DNA of 64,000 bases from Neisseria arctica (GCF_022870905.1 NZ_CP091510.1:868001-932000); one strand, 5' to 3'. Shown: positions 9,476-22,347, counted from the first letter of the stretch. Notes: generated by a model not told the origin, from the sequence alone. Program-made: numbers and translations.

Positions 9476-10036
9476 ATGATTATGAATACGGAAAATTGGC
9501 GACAGGGTTGGTGGCTGCACGCCCGCCGGGTTGATTCGCCGAATTTCGGCAAGCGTGAAAGTGGCGAAAAAGTTTCGTTGGTGGTGTTGCATAATATTTC
9601 ATTACCACCTTTCGAATACGGCAATGGTGCAGTAGAGCAATTGTTTACCAATAGTATTGATCCGCATGCCCATCCTTTTTTCAGTGTTCTTACCGAATTG
9701 AGGGTATCAAGCCATTTTTTAATTACAAGGCAGGGTGAGGCGGTACAATTTGTTTCATGTGACGATATGGCCTATCACGCCGGTATTTCTTCATTTCAAG
9801 GGCGTGAAAAATGCAATGCTTTTTCAATCGGTATCGAATTGGAAGGTTGTGACTTTGAACCTTTTTCCGAAGCCCAGTATCAATGTTTGGGTAAGCTGCT
9901 GCGAGCCCTTGCATCTGCTTATCCGATTGAGGCGGTTACAGGACATCAGGATATCGCACCAGACAGAAAAACCGATCCCGGGCATTTTTTCGATTGGGAG
10001 CGTGTAGGCCATTGGGGACTAAACGTTGTACGTTAA
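9476..10036 (+). CDS. ampD: 1,6-anhydro-N-acetylmuramyl-L-alanine amidase
   Basis: From the ATG at 9476 the protein is 186 residues and resembles AmpD from its start (GWWLHARRVDSPNFG). The first zinc ligand is H39 in VVLHNISLPP. The C-terminal HQDIAPDRKTDPGHFFDW segment supplies the other zinc ligands. The cytoplasmic enzyme removes stem peptides from anhydromuropeptides during cell-wall recycling. An in-frame extension to 9428 runs through the DUS and is unlikely to be translated; ATG 9482 is an alternative start. Confidence 0.92.
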   Translation: MIMNTENWRQGWWLHARRVDSPNFGKRESGEKVSLVVLHNISLPPFEYGNGAVEQLFTNSIDPHAHPFFSVLTELRVSSHFLITRQGEAVQFVSCDDMAYHAGISSFQGREKCNAFSIGIELEGCDFEPFSEAQYQCLGKLLRALASAYPIEAVTGHQDIAPDRKTDPGHFFDWERVGHWGLNVVR

Positions 10037-10346
10037 ACGCCTAAATGCTGTCAGATAGGTTAAATTTTCGTTATAATTGCGCGTAAATGACATAAAAAGC
10101 GTTTGAAGATTGGCAAAATGCCGTCTGAAAAAACGGTATCGGTAATTTTAAGATACCTCGCTATATAAACACTGCTTTTAAATTTAAATAGCATTTGGTT
10201 TTAAACGGTTTTAAGCGGCGTTTCGGTTAACGATACGTCTTAAAATAACAGACAAGGCAGATTTTCTACTTGGGCGGGTTGCCGAAAAAAGCATGGCACA
10301 GCGTTTTAGGTGCCTTTTCAATATATAAAAAAACAGGCTTGAATTT
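10037..10346 (+). other. ampD-zipA intergenic region
   Basis: No gene is seen in these 310 bases. A TATAAT hexamer at 10072-10077 and a lone ATGCCGTCTGAA (10118-10129) are the only clear signals. The TATAAT has no good -35 partner. If used, it would give zipA a leader of about 265 bases. Confidence 0.5.
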
Positions 10347-11663
10347 ATGAATGATACTACCCTGATTATTCTGGTTTTATGTGCAGCCGTGATTCTCGGC
10401 TTGATTATTTACAACATGTATCAGGAAAACAAATACCGCCAACAAGTGCGCGAGCAATTTGGCCATGCCGACCAAGATGCGCTTTTGGGCAGCAAGCCTG
10501 CATCGGTACGTGATGGTAAGCAAGGAGGTGTTCAAAATACACCTTTGCGTGCGCCGCGCAAAAAAGATTTGTCCGAGGCAGAAATTCCCGCATCCAAACC
10601 ATCGGTAAAGGCAGCGGTGGAAGACGATTTGTTTACTGCTAAAGTGAGCAAGGCGGCAGCATCCAAGCCGGATGTGGAAATCGAAATACAAGATGACTTC
10701 GATGTTGAACCGCAAACATATGCCGAGCCTGTATTGGCGGCAGAAGAAGAGAAAAGCCGTGAGGCGTTCGCATTTGAAAAAGTAGCTGCACCGCAGCCTT
10801 CTCAAACCAAGTTGTACGGCAAGAAAAAAATGCTGCTTGATTTAAATGATCTGACCAAGCTGCAATTGCCTTGGTTTGACCCGCGCTTCGATTATATGGC
10901 TTATATTTCTTTAAGCGAACCGCAGGAACTCCATGCGATTCCCCGCCTTTCCAACCGCCACCGTTTCCAAATTGCCGGTTGTACTATGGATGACCGTTTC
11001 CAAATCGCAGAACCGATTCCGAGCGTTTATTATCAAGGTTTTGTTATCGGTTTGCAGGCAATCAGTCGCAATGGCTTGGCTACCGTACAGGATTTGGAAC
11101 ATTTTGGCGAGCAGGCTAATAGTTTTGCAGAGAAAATGAACGGCGGTTTGATGTTGACCGATGTGGATGCTTTCTTAAACGTAGCCCGCCCCCTGGATGA
11201 GTTATGTGCCCGTGTTGATAATACGATTGCTATGCATTTGGTATCGCGAGGCACCGTGAGCGGTACGGAATTGCGGGCGGCTGTAGAGGGCTTAGGATTC
11301 GAATTAGGGGCCGACGGAGCTTTCCATCTTTGCAGCGAACAGGGCGAACCTCTGTTTACAATCACCAACTTAGATAATTCGGCATTTACCGCAAGCCTCT
11401 TATCCAGCCAAGCTTATCGCGGTTTCAGCATGCTGTTTGATATTCCGCATGTGCCGGCAGGAGAAAAACAGTTCAACCGCTTCATGGATTTGGCGGTTAA
11501 ACTTTCCAGCAATTTAAGCTTGGATTTGGTAAACGACCGTTTGGAAGAGCTTTCTACCCAATGGTTGAAAGAAGTCCGCAATTATGTATTGGCGCGGCAA
11601 GATGAAATGCAGAAAGTAGGCATAGAGCCGGGTAGTGATTTGGCACAACGCTTGTTTTCTTAA
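10347..11663 (+). CDS. zipA: Cell division protein ZipA
   Basis: The 438-residue protein has an N-terminal membrane anchor (about residues 5-22). A charged, low-complexity linker follows. The C-terminal ZipA domain, roughly residues 285-425, binds the FtsZ tail. The outside-in orientation and the position directly before ligA match other neisseriae and gammaproteobacteria. ZipA tethers FtsZ to the inner membrane at the division site. The linker is long and variable, as usual. Confidence 0.85.
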   Translation: MNDTTLIILVLCAAVILGLIIYNMYQENKYRQQVREQFGHADQDALLGSKPASVRDGKQGGVQNTPLRAPRKKDLSEAEIPASKPSVKAAVEDDLFTAKVSKAAASKPDVEIEIQDDFDVEPQTYAEPVLAAEEEKSREAFAFEKVAAPQPSQTKLYGKKKMLLDLNDLTKLQLPWFDPRFDYMAYISLSEPQELHAIPRLSNRHRFQIAGCTMDDRFQIAEPIPSVYYQGFVIGLQAISRNGLATVQDLEHFGEQANSFAEKMNGGLMLTDVDAFLNVARPLDELCARVDNTIAMHLVSRGTVSGTELRAAVEGLGFELGADGAFHLCSEQGEPLFTITNLDNSAFTASLLSSQAYRGFSMLFDIPHVPAGEKQFNRFMDLAVKLSSNLSLDLVNDRLEELSTQWLKEVRNYVLARQDEMQKVGIEPGSDLAQRLFS

Positions 11664-11683
11664 CGGTTAAATAGTTTTTCAAG

Positions 11684-11716
11684 AAGCGGGTGCATCATTT
11701 TTAGTGCACCCGCTTT
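11684..11716 (+). terminator. Intrinsic hairpin after zipA
   Basis: An 11-bp perfect stem (AAGCGGGTGCA, 11684-11694, with TGCACCCGCTT, 11705-11715) has a 10-base loop. The T tract is short. Confidence 0.7.
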
Positions 11717-11893
11717 GTATCTGTATATCCGGCTTAAGTCTAGATATCCCGAATATTCATGTCAGCCATTAATCTTGAGGATGCTGCCGGGTTATCTTAA
11801 GCCTTATTTAAAATCATTGTTTGTTCGGATACTGTGAATACGGTAGTCGTATCAGATATTTGATTTTTATTTATAACGGTTTCAGTCGGTTAG

Positions 11894-14359
<2,466 letters not shown>

Positions 14360-14492
14360 TGTGGAAGCATGACTGCTTTCTTAGTATTAATGGCAACAGA
14401 TAATATATAGAAGATATGTTGTTCGGTTGTCGTTTTAAATATGAAAATATTTTCAGTGTATTTTTACATTTTTAATTTTTGGGAGAAACAAA

Positions 14493-15365
14493 ATGAAACC
14501 TATTAAAAAAGCCGTATTCCCTGTGGCAGGTATGGGAACCCGCTTTTTGCCGGCAACTAAGGCTAGCCCGAAAGAAATGCTGCCGATTGTAGACAAACCT
14601 TTGATTCAGTATGCAGTTGAGGAAGCATTAGAGGCCGGTTGTACCGAAATGATTTTTATCACCGGCCGTAATAAGCGCAGTATTGAAGACCATTTTGACA
14701 AAGCTTATGAGCTGGAAACCGAATTGGAAATGCGCAATAAGGAAAAATTATTGAGCTATGTGCAAAATATCCTGCCTTCCAATGTTACTTGTTTGTATAT
14801 CCGCCAGGCTGAAGCTTTGGGGCTGGGACATGCGGTACTGTGCGCGCATGCTGCGGTAAATGACGAACCATTTGCAGTTGTATTGGCAGATGATTTGATT
14901 GATGCGCCCAAAGGGGCTTTGAAACAAATGGTGGAAGTATATAACCAAACCGGTAACAGTGTATTGGGCGTAGAGACTGTCGAACCTTCCCAAACAGGTT
15001 CTTACGGTATCGTTGAAGTAGAGCAATTAAAAAGCTATCAGCGCATTACCAATATTGTTGAAAAACCTAAACCCGAAGAAGCTCCCTCCAACTTGGCTGT
15101 AGTGGGGCGCTATATTTTAACGCCGCGTATTTTTGATTTGCTGACTAATCTGCCCCGTGGAGCGGGTAATGAAATCCAGCTGACCGACGGTATTTCCCGT
15201 TTGTTGGATCATGAATTTGTGTTGGCGCATGCTTTTGACGGTACACGTTATGATTGCGGCAGTAAAATCGGCTATTTGGAAGCTACCCTCGCTTATGGTT
15301 TGAAGCATCCTGAAACGGGTGCTGAGTTTAGTAAGCTGCTGAAGCATTACGCAGAAAAAGCTTAA
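14493..15365 (+). CDS. galU: UTP-glucose-1-phosphate uridylyltransferase
   Basis: The 290-residue protein has the nucleotidyltransferase signature [20 protein letters not shown] at the N-terminus. It also has VLADDLID (metal Asp) and [20 protein letters not shown]. It makes UDP-glucose for lipooligosaccharide and capsule-type glycans. A good GGGAGA ribosome site precedes the ATG. Confidence 0.95.
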   Translation: MKPIKKAVFPVAGMGTRFLPATKASPKEMLPIVDKPLIQYAVEEALEAGCTEMIFITGRNKRSIEDHFDKAYELETELEMRNKEKLLSYVQNILPSNVTCLYIRQAEALGLGHAVLCAHAAVNDEPFAVVLADDLIDAPKGALKQMVEVYNQTGNSVLGVETVEPSQTGSYGIVEVEQLKSYQRITNIVEKPKPEEAPSNLAVVGRYILTPRIFDLLTNLPRGAGNEIQLTDGISRLLDHEFVLAHAFDGTRYDCGSKIGYLEATLAYGLKHPETGAEFSKLLKHYAEKA

Positions 15366-15450
15366 ATCGACGGCAGATGGTTTTAGATGATTGTATTGCT
15401 TCTCCGGGTCAAGGCCGTCTGAAAAATTAGTAAACAGATAAGATTTAAGC

Positions 15451-15496
15451 CAATAAAAAACGGATTCCATTTTAGTTTGGAATCCGTTTTTTATTG
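15451..15496. terminator. Bidirectional terminator between galU and dsbD
   Basis: A 19-bp perfect inverted repeat (CAATAAAAAACGGATTCCA, 15451-15469, with its complement, 15478-15496) has an 8-base loop and A/T-rich feet. It serves the convergent genes. An unpaired AGGCCGTCTGAA lies upstream near 15412. Confidence 0.9.
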
Positions 15497-15517
15497 ATTT
15501 TGTTTTGATATGGGTGT

Positions 15518-17305
15518 TTATGGTGCTTCCCGATGGGTTTGATACCAATCGATAAATGCGGCGGGCTTGACGAAACCCAGCAAAGCTTCGCTACGACTGC
15601 CGTCCGCACGAATAATAAAAATTCCCGGAGGGCCGAATAGGCCGTATTCTTTAAGTAGGGCTTGGTGTTCCGGCGTATTTGCCGTTACGTCTATCGTAAA
15701 GAAACGGTTCATATCTACGGCTTCGGTGACTTCTGTCTGATTAAGGGTGTAGGCTGCCATTTCTTTGCATGAAATACACCATTCGGCATAGAAATCCAGT
15801 AATACGGGAGCATTAGAATTAGTATCCAAAGCCCTTTGCATGGCTGCTTTGAGTTCGCCGACATCCGTAAATACATGTCCATAAGTATGATTGCCCGTAG
15901 AGGTAGTAGGATTCAGCGTAAGAAAATGATGCAGAGCGGTACTTTGTCGGTTAATGCTTTGATAGCCGAACCAAGATCCCCCGGCCAACAAGACGATACC
16001 CGCTATCAGACTGAAAGATTTCAGACGGCCTGTTAATTTCGGTAATTTTGCCAGCATTAATCCGGCGGGAATGATCATTAGCAATGTATAAAGTGTTGCT
16101 ACAACGGAATAAGGCAGGTAAGGAGTAGCCAAATAGACGGCAACGCCGAGCAGGATAAAGCCGAATGCGTATTTGATGCCGTTCATCCAAGTGCCGGCTT
16201 TAGGCAGAATATGACCGCCGAAAGTACCGATAAGGATTAGCGGTATGCCGGTGCCGATGGCCAACGTATAAAGCGCTAAGCCGCCAAGGGCTGCATCTCC
16301 GGTTTGCCCGATATAGCCGAGTGCGAATGCCAGCGGTGGAGCAACACAAGGACCGACGATCAGTGCTGAGAGCATACCCATCACGAATACAGATGCTACC
16401 TTGCCACCGGATAGGCGGCTGCTTTGCTGTTGGAAATAACTTTGTAATGATGACGGCAGTTGGATACTGAATACACCAAACATTCCTAAGGCCAGTATGA
16501 CCATTAATACTGATGCGGCCAATACCACCCAAGGTTGCTGCAACCATACGGTTAGCAACGCACCTGTAAGTCCTGCGAAGACACCAACCAATGTATAGGT
16601 GAGCGCCAAGCCCTGTACATATATGAACGACAAAGTAAAAGCGCGTTGTTTGGAAGCGGATTTATCACCGACTACGATACTGGAAACAATCGGAATCAGG
16701 GGATACATACAGGCTGTAAAACTTAGCCCCAAACCGGCCAGAAAAAATGCCAATAAATTGGCATTCAGAGTATCCCACGATAAGGTAAACCGGCTATTGC
16801 TTCGGCTAGGAGAGCTTGCGGGCGCGTTATCGGAAGGGGCAAGGAAACGGTCTACACGGTTTGATGGTAGTGCTTCGGGTTGGTAAATTCCCTCGCTGCC
16901 GATATTAAAAGTGGTTTCAACCGGCGGATAGCAAACCCCCGCATCGGCACAGCCTTGGTAGCTGAGGGTGAGGATATAAGGTTGCGGTGTACGGTTGTAT
17001 GGCCAGTTAATTTGTGCCGCCTGATGATAAACCGTTTGTTTTCCGAAAAATTCGTCTTCTTTAATTTCTCCGCGGCTGTATTGCGGGCTGTTCAAAAAGC
17101 CGGCAGGAGAGGTATCGGCAGTGATTTTAGATTGATACAGATAATAGCCGTTTGCAATTGAAAATTGCACATTGATTCCTTGTTTGGTTGCGATAACTTG
17201 GGGAATGAATGCCTGTTCGGGTGGTAATAGTTTGGATGCATCTATCCCCCATGCCGTTTGGACCAATGCAAATAAGGAAAGCAGAGCGTAAAAGAATTTT
17301 TTCAT
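15518..17305 (-). CDS. dsbD: Thiol:disulfide interchange protein DsbD
   Basis: With the ATG at 17305 the protein is 595 residues and starts with a signal peptide (MKKFFYALLSLFALVQTAWG). The alpha domain has its cysteine pair in GCADAGVCYPP. Eight or so membrane helices follow, with the transport cysteines in SFTACMYP and VGPCVAPP. The C-terminal thioredoxin-like domain has the CxxC of AEWCISC. It carries reducing power from cytoplasmic thioredoxin to periplasmic partners. An upstream in-frame TTG at 17326 is less likely. A DUS lies in frame at 16020-16031. Confidence 0.94.
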   Translation of the reverse strand: MKKFFYALLSLFALVQTAWGIDASKLLPPEQAFIPQVIATKQGINVQFSIANGYYLYQSKITADTSPAGFLNSPQYSRGEIKEDEFFGKQTVYHQAAQINWPYNRTPQPYILTLSYQGCADAGVCYPPVETTFNIGSEGIYQPEALPSNRVDRFLAPSDNAPASSPSRSNSRFTLSWDTLNANLLAFFLAGLGLSFTACMYPLIPIVSSIVVGDKSASKQRAFTLSFIYVQGLALTYTLVGVFAGLTGALLTVWLQQPWVVLAASVLMVILALGMFGVFSIQLPSSLQSYFQQQSSRLSGGKVASVFVMGMLSALIVGPCVAPPLAFALGYIGQTGDAALGGLALYTLAIGTGIPLILIGTFGGHILPKAGTWMNGIKYAFGFILLGVAVYLATPYLPYSVVATLYTLLMIIPAGLMLAKLPKLTGRLKSFSLIAGIVLLAGGSWFGYQSINRQSTALHHFLTLNPTTSTGNHTYGHVFTDVGELKAAMQRALDTNSNAPVLLDFYAEWCISCKEMAAYTLNQTEVTEAVDMNRFFTIDVTANTPEHQALLKEYGLFGPPGIFIIRADGSRSEALLGFVKPAAFIDWYQTHREAP

Positions 17306-17373
17306 AATCGTGTTTAAGGGTTTCAAACCGTTTATGGATTAGTCATAGGTTTTCAGACGGCTTGGCATATATT

Positions 17374-17748
17374 TTAATTTTTTGAAGACGGATAATTGCC
17401 CGATCCAAGTAAATCCGTATAACCGCCGTGATTGGTTATGCGGGTATAGCCGAGTTGCCGGAGTATTTTGCGAGCCGTTTCGGCACGGCGACCGCTGCGG
17501 CAATACAGATTGATTTGCATATCTTTATTTGTGCTGACAGTAGCGATTTGTGCACCAATATGCTCAACCGGAATATTTATGGCACTTTGCAGATGGCCTT
17601 TATCAAATTCTTGCGGCGTCCGTACGTCAATCCAAATACCGTCAGTGCTTTTGAGTTCGGATGCCGAGGTTGTGTGAGGTACGGAGGCAGTTGTTAGAGC
17701 TACCATTATTGCCGTAATTAGTATGCCGGGCTGTTTTGAAACCATCAA
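17374..17748 (-). CDS. Exported rhodanese-like protein
   Basis: The 124-residue protein has an N-terminal hydrophobic segment (about residues 8-28, then SAS) that looks like a signal peptide. A single rhodanese domain follows, with IDVRTPQEFDKGHL and the active-site C83 in LYCRSGRRAE. It resembles periplasmic PspE-type sulfurtransferases. It lies 68 bases upstream of dsbD on the same strand, which suggests a periplasmic thiol or sulfur role. The sulfur donor is unknown. Confidence 0.85.
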   Translation of the reverse strand: MMVSKQPGILITAIMVALTTASVPHTTSASELKSTDGIWIDVRTPQEFDKGHLQSAINIPVEHIGAQIATVSTNKDMQINLYCRSGRRAETARKILRQLGYTRITNHGGYTDLLGSGNYPSSKN

Positions 17749-17954
17749 TCCGCCGAAATAAATAGTTTGATTGGGCGGATTATACCCTGTTCAGACGGCA
17801 TTGGATGCCGGTACGACAGTATTTAATCAATTATTACGGATAAATGATTGGTTTTGCCTATGGCTTACGATTCATTTATGTATATGTAATATTACAAATA
17901 GATAAAATATAATGTAGGATACTATTAATATAAATATTAATTTAAGGGGTGCTG

Positions 17955-20180
17955 GTGTTCGGCAAAATATTACCCTTTTGGGTAACCGGTGTAGTGGTTT
18001 CATTTGCTTTGCCAACGGCTGAGGCATGGTTGATATTGGTTATGGTGTTACTGCTATTCGCAATGGTTTGGCAATTTCCTAAGTTATTGCTACCGTTGTT
18101 TTTTGTATCGGGTATAGCTTACGGGGTATGGAGAACCCAGAACAGTTTGTCCGCACAGTGGCCGTTGGAGGCGCAGCAGGTGCGATTATCCGTTACAGTA
18201 ACCGATTTGCCTCAGAAGGATGAAAACAGGGTACGTTTGCGGGTGGAGGCAATAGATGAAAAAGGCCGCAGCTACCGTTTGCAATTGTCTGATTATCAGT
18301 TGAGGGATTGGCCGGTCGGTAGCCGTTGGCTGATTAATGCAAGAGTCCGGCCGCCAATAGGAGAGGTAAATACGGTAGGGTTTAATCGTGAAGCGTGGGC
18401 ATTGGCAAACCGTATCAACGGCATAGGAACAGTAGGCAAGTGGCGGGAAAGCTTGGGGCAAAGTGCAAGTATACCCATACAAAAACTTCGTGAAGCCATT
18501 AGTTTGAATTGGCAAGGCGACAGCCATTCGATGGTGTTTTCAGACGGCAGGGCGCTGATGCGGGCTTTGGGTATCGGAGAACAAGGGGCATTAAGTATTA
18601 GGCTCTGGCAGGTATTCAGGCCGCTGGGGTTAAGCCATCTGGTCAGTATTTCGGGCTTGCATGTGGGTATGGTGGCGTTTTGGGCGGGTTGGCTGTTAAA
18701 AAAGTTACTATACATTTTGCCTTATACGCCTGCCAGACCTAAAGCATGGATACTCGCTGCCGGAGTGTCTACGGGTTTGGCATACGCAGCTTTGGCGGGA
18801 TTCTCTATTCCTACCCAACGCAGTATATTGATGTTGTTCGCTTTTGCATGGGCGTGGTGGCGGGGTAGCGGCTGTTCGGTGTGGCAGGGCTGGTGGCAGG
18901 CTTTGGCAATGGTTTTGCTGATTGAACCTTCGGCTGTATTAGATAACGGTTTTTGGCTCTCTTTCGGTTTGGTAGCTGCCTTACTGTGGATATCGTTCGG
19001 GCGCAACCGTAAATATATTTCCGGTTGGCGGTTGGCTGTGGATGGCCAATTGGCTGTGACTGTATTATCAGTAATCGTTTTAGGCGTTTTGTTTTCTTCT
19101 GTGCCTATTATCAGCCCCTTGGTGAATGCTGTAGCAATTCCTTGGTTTTCATGGATTTTGGTGCCTTTGGCCTTGTTGGCTTCTTTGTTACCTTGGCCGC
19201 CGTTGCAATGGCTGGCGGCTGCGGCAGGCGAGTATACCCTGCAGGTATTGGCAAAGCTCGCTGAATATGCGCCTGAATATACGATTGCTGCCGCTCCGTG
19301 GCCCTTAGTCGTATTGGCTGTTATAGCGGCAGGATTGGTATTGTTGCCGCGCGGATTGGGGCTGAAACCTTTTGCTTTGATCGTATTGTTAGGTTTCCTC
19401 GTTTATAAGCCGCCCATGTTGGAGAAAGAGCATCTGAAAGCGACCGTATGGGATGTCGGGCAAGGATTATCCGTATTGTTGCAAACCCGCAATCATAGCT
19501 TGTTGTTCGATACGGGTACGGAAGCGGCAGCCAATATGGCAGTAGTGCCAAGCTTGAATGCGGCTGGGGTAAAGCGTTTGGATGGATTGGTATTGTCTCA
19601 TCATGATGTGGATCATGATGGTGGTTTTACGATATTGGCTAAAGCTAAACAACCTGATGTTGTTTGGGCGGGACAGCCCGAATTTTATCCGAATGTCCGA
19701 CATTGCGAGGAACAAGCTTGGCAATGGGACGGAGTACGGTTTGAATTCTTGAGAGCGGCGGCGATGTCCGGCAAGGAGCATGATAACGACCAAAGCTGTA
19801 TTTTGCGTGTGTTGGTTGGTCATCAAGCATTGTTGCTGACGGGAGATTTAAGTCAGGCAGGTGAGCAGGCATTGGTAAATCATTATGGAAAAAGCTTGTA
19901 TAGCCAAGTTTTATTATTGGGGCATCACGGTAGTAACTCATCATCTTCGGGTACGTTTCTGAATGTTGTTTCTCCTGTTTATGCAGTGGCTTCAAGTGGT
20001 TATGCCAATCCTTACCAACATCCTAGCAAGGCTGTCCGCAATAGGATTAGGGCACATGACGCCCGTCTGTTGCGTACCGATTTATCGGGTGGTTTATGGT
20101 TTGAGCTGGATAATGAGGGTATCAGGCAAGGCCGTCTGAAGATTTGGAAACCTTATTGGCAGAAAAAGCCTTTTGAATAA
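17955..20180 (+). CDS. comEC: DNA internalization competence protein ComEC/Rec2 (neisserial ComA)
   Basis: The polytopic membrane protein has about 741 residues. The competence domain carries SISGLHVGMVAFW and many helices. The C-terminal metallo-beta-lactamase domain has WDVGQG and LSHHDVDHDGG, a possible nuclease site. It forms the inner-membrane channel for transforming single-stranded DNA. The GTG at 17955 is preferred because AAGGGG (17944-17949) is then 5 bases upstream; GTG 17949 overlaps it. Two DUS are in frame (18539-18550 and 20129-20140), so the DNA import gene itself carries import signals. Confidence 0.93.
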   Translation: MFGKILPFWVTGVVVSFALPTAEAWLILVMVLLLFAMVWQFPKLLLPLFFVSGIAYGVWRTQNSLSAQWPLEAQQVRLSVTVTDLPQKDENRVRLRVEAIDEKGRSYRLQLSDYQLRDWPVGSRWLINARVRPPIGEVNTVGFNREAWALANRINGIGTVGKWRESLGQSASIPIQKLREAISLNWQGDSHSMVFSDGRALMRALGIGEQGALSIRLWQVFRPLGLSHLVSISGLHVGMVAFWAGWLLKKLLYILPYTPARPKAWILAAGVSTGLAYAALAGFSIPTQRSILMLFAFAWAWWRGSGCSVWQGWWQALAMVLLIEPSAVLDNGFWLSFGLVAALLWISFGRNRKYISGWRLAVDGQLAVTVLSVIVLGVLFSSVPIISPLVNAVAIPWFSWILVPLALLASLLPWPPLQWLAAAAGEYTLQVLAKLAEYAPEYTIAAAPWPLVVLAVIAAGLVLLPRGLGLKPFALIVLLGFLVYKPPMLEKEHLKATVWDVGQGLSVLLQTRNHSLLFDTGTEAAANMAVVPSLNAAGVKRLDGLVLSHHDVDHDGGFTILAKAKQPDVVWAGQPEFYPNVRHCEEQAWQWDGVRFEFLRAAAMSGKEHDNDQSCILRVLVGHQALLLTGDLSQAGEQALVNHYGKSLYSQVLLLGHHGSNSSSSGTFLNVVSPVYAVASSGYANPYQHPSKAVRNRIRAHDARLLRTDLSGGLWFELDNEGIRQGRLKIWKPYWQKKPFE

Positions 20181-20185
20181 TAGAC

Positions 20186-20220
20186 AAAAAGCCGTCTGAA
20201 AATTTTCAGACGGCTTTTAA
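20186..20220. terminator. DUS inverted-repeat terminator between comEC and mltD
   Basis: A perfect stem of AAAAGCCGTCTGAAAA with its complement has almost no loop and is flanked by A and T runs. It suits both convergent genes. Confidence 0.85.
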
Positions 20221-20286
20221 AAATTTATTTGTATAAGTAAAAACGAATATTGCAATACTTGGCTTTCAAGTTATTACCGTAATTTT

Positions 20287-22347
20287 TTAGCTGCCTATGA
20301 GTGTTAAACGTTGACCAGGAGTGATGGTGCGGGTATTTCGATTCCAACGGCGGATATCGTTTACATCCACATTGAAGCGGTTGGCGATGGTATTTAATGT
20401 ATCACCTTTGCGTACAGTGTAGGAAACATTACGTACGGCAGCGTTGCGCTGAGCTACTGCCGTTACTTTTAATGTTTGGCCCACACGGATATTGTTACCT
20501 TTGATATTATTGGCGGTAACTAAGTCGGCAACGCTTAAGTTGTATCGTTGGGAAATACTGTATAGGGTATCACCCGCTGCCACTTGATGGGTACCTGTGT
20601 TCTGGGGTTGACTGTTGGCTCGGGCTAAGCGTGCTTCGGTACGCTGTTGTTGTTTGGCTCGAGCTTCTGCAAGTTGTGCGGCACGGGCACGTTCGGCTGC
20701 TTCCCGCGCTTCTACTTCCGCAACAGCATTACGTACGGCATCGGCTGCATTAACACGCATACTTGAGGCTTGGGCTAAAGCCAATAGTGGATCTTCTTGT
20801 TCCGACAAGGTAAATGCTTCGGGTGCTGCCGAAGCTAAGTTATCAGCAGCAGGTTCGTTCAGCGGTTGTTGGGTAGGCAACGGCAAAGGTTCATTTAATG
20901 CGACTGCTGTTGTAGTGTTGGTATTGTTTACGTTGACGGCTGATTGAGAAGTGGAAACACGCTTGGGCATGGCAGAGGCAGTAGTAGTTGTGCTGCTATT
21001 AATTTGTACCGGAGGAGCTGCTGCTATGGTTACCGGAGCTGCTGTTCGCCGGGTAAAGTCGGCTTGTGCCGGTTGTTGTGATGCTACTGCTATATTTTGA
21101 ACAACCGGACGGGGAGTGGCCGCAACGGTTTGGATGGCAGGCACATCCGAAATATAAGTATCCGGCGTATTATCGGTATCTAAACCGGCAAAATTCGTAT
21201 AGGCTTTATTTGCACCGTTGTTCAAGCTGTTTTTGGCAACCAGGATGCTTCGGCCCGAGCTAATGCTGTTTCCGCTCATGCTATTTAGGCGCTTGATATC
21301 AGCGACACTCATACCGGTTTCCGCTGCGATGCTTGAAAGGCTGGTATTGCCGTAAGCAGTGTATACATCCCATGAAAGCAGAGTATCGGGATTGGCTTTA
21401 CGCAGGTTTTTCTCAAAATTTCCGGCTGCTTTTACAGGCAATAAGAGTTTTCGGTTGGCTTTAGGTACGAATACGGGAACATTAAAGCCGGGATTAAGTG
21501 CTAAAAATTCGCTTTCGCTGATTCCTGCTAAGCGTGCAATAGCAGCATTGTCAATGGGTTGGTCAATGCTGACGGCTTTGAAGTGGGGTTTATTGTCGAT
21601 ATCGCTGAGATTAAGGCCGAAGCCTTCAGGGTTGCTGACTAAATTGCGAACAGCCAAAAGTTTCGGTACATAATTACGCGTTTCGTTGGGCATGCGCAGA
21701 TTTTCGTAAGTCGGCTCTAACCCTTGGGCACGGGCACGGTTAACGGCGCGGCCTACATTGCCTTCTCCCCAGTTGTAAGCGGCCAGAGCCAATGACCAAT
21801 CACCAAAAAGCCCGTGCAGGTATTGGAGATAGGTGAGGGCGGCATCGGTTGCTGCATAAACATCGTGCCGGCCATCGTAAAGTGCAGTGCGTTCCAAGCC
21901 GTAATGGCGACCGGTAGCAGGCATAAACTGCCATAAGCCCGAAGCACCGACGTGGGAACGGGCTTTGGTAACGAATGCGCTTTCAATAAAGGGAAGTAAT
22001 GCGATTTCAGACGGCATATTGCGTTTTTTTACTTCATTTGCAATATGGTACATATAAGGTTTGCTTCGGTTGATTGTGCGGTCGAAATAAGCACTATTTC
22101 TGACAAAGCTGTTTTCATGACGGCGTACTAATTCGGGATTTACCTCTGCCATTCTGAAGTCTTTGCGCAACGCGTTCCAAAGGCTGCCTCCGGCAAATTG
22201 GGTTGTGTTGCCGGTTTCAAGAAGTGAGGCGTTTAGACGCATCATCGCCATACCGGTTTGATTGGGCGTGGCTGCTTGGCCAAGTGACGCCATAGAGAAG
22301 GCTGAGATACCGGTAACTGCGAAAGCGATTGTTTTTAGTTTAGCCAT
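20287..22347 (-). CDS. mltD: Membrane-bound lytic murein transglycosylase D with LysM repeats
   Basis: From the ATG at 22347 the protein is 686 residues with a signal peptide ending near LGQA. The SLT catalytic domain has the Glu in LLPFIESAF and the GASGLWQFMP motif. A degenerate LysM-like segment, a long Ala/Thr/Pro-rich linker and two clear LysM domains (HQVAAGDTLYSIS and YTVRKGDTLNTIA) follow. It cleaves peptidoglycan to 1,6-anhydro products that AmpD later recycles. An in-frame TTG at 22377 is a weaker start. A DUS is in frame at 22006-22017. Confidence 0.92.
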   Translation of the reverse strand: MAKLKTIAFAVTGISAFSMASLGQAATPNQTGMAMMRLNASLLETGNTTQFAGGSLWNALRKDFRMAEVNPELVRRHENSFVRNSAYFDRTINRSKPYMYHIANEVKKRNMPSEIALLPFIESAFVTKARSHVGASGLWQFMPATGRHYGLERTALYDGRHDVYAATDAALTYLQYLHGLFGDWSLALAAYNWGEGNVGRAVNRARAQGLEPTYENLRMPNETRNYVPKLLAVRNLVSNPEGFGLNLSDIDNKPHFKAVSIDQPIDNAAIARLAGISESEFLALNPGFNVPVFVPKANRKLLLPVKAAGNFEKNLRKANPDTLLSWDVYTAYGNTSLSSIAAETGMSVADIKRLNSMSGNSISSGRSILVAKNSLNNGANKAYTNFAGLDTDNTPDTYISDVPAIQTVAATPRPVVQNIAVASQQPAQADFTRRTAAPVTIAAAPPVQINSSTTTTASAMPKRVSTSQSAVNVNNTNTTTAVALNEPLPLPTQQPLNEPAADNLASAAPEAFTLSEQEDPLLALAQASSMRVNAADAVRNAVAEVEAREAAERARAAQLAEARAKQQQRTEARLARANSQPQNTGTHQVAAGDTLYSISQRYNLSVADLVTANNIKGNNIRVGQTLKVTAVAQRNAAVRNVSYTVRKGDTLNTIANRFNVDVNDIRRWNRNTRTITPGQRLTLIGS

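Noticed and set aside
20287..20620. LysM repeats as a tandem DNA repeat
   Set aside because: The similarity is at protein level between LysM domains of MltD, not a nucleotide tandem repeat.
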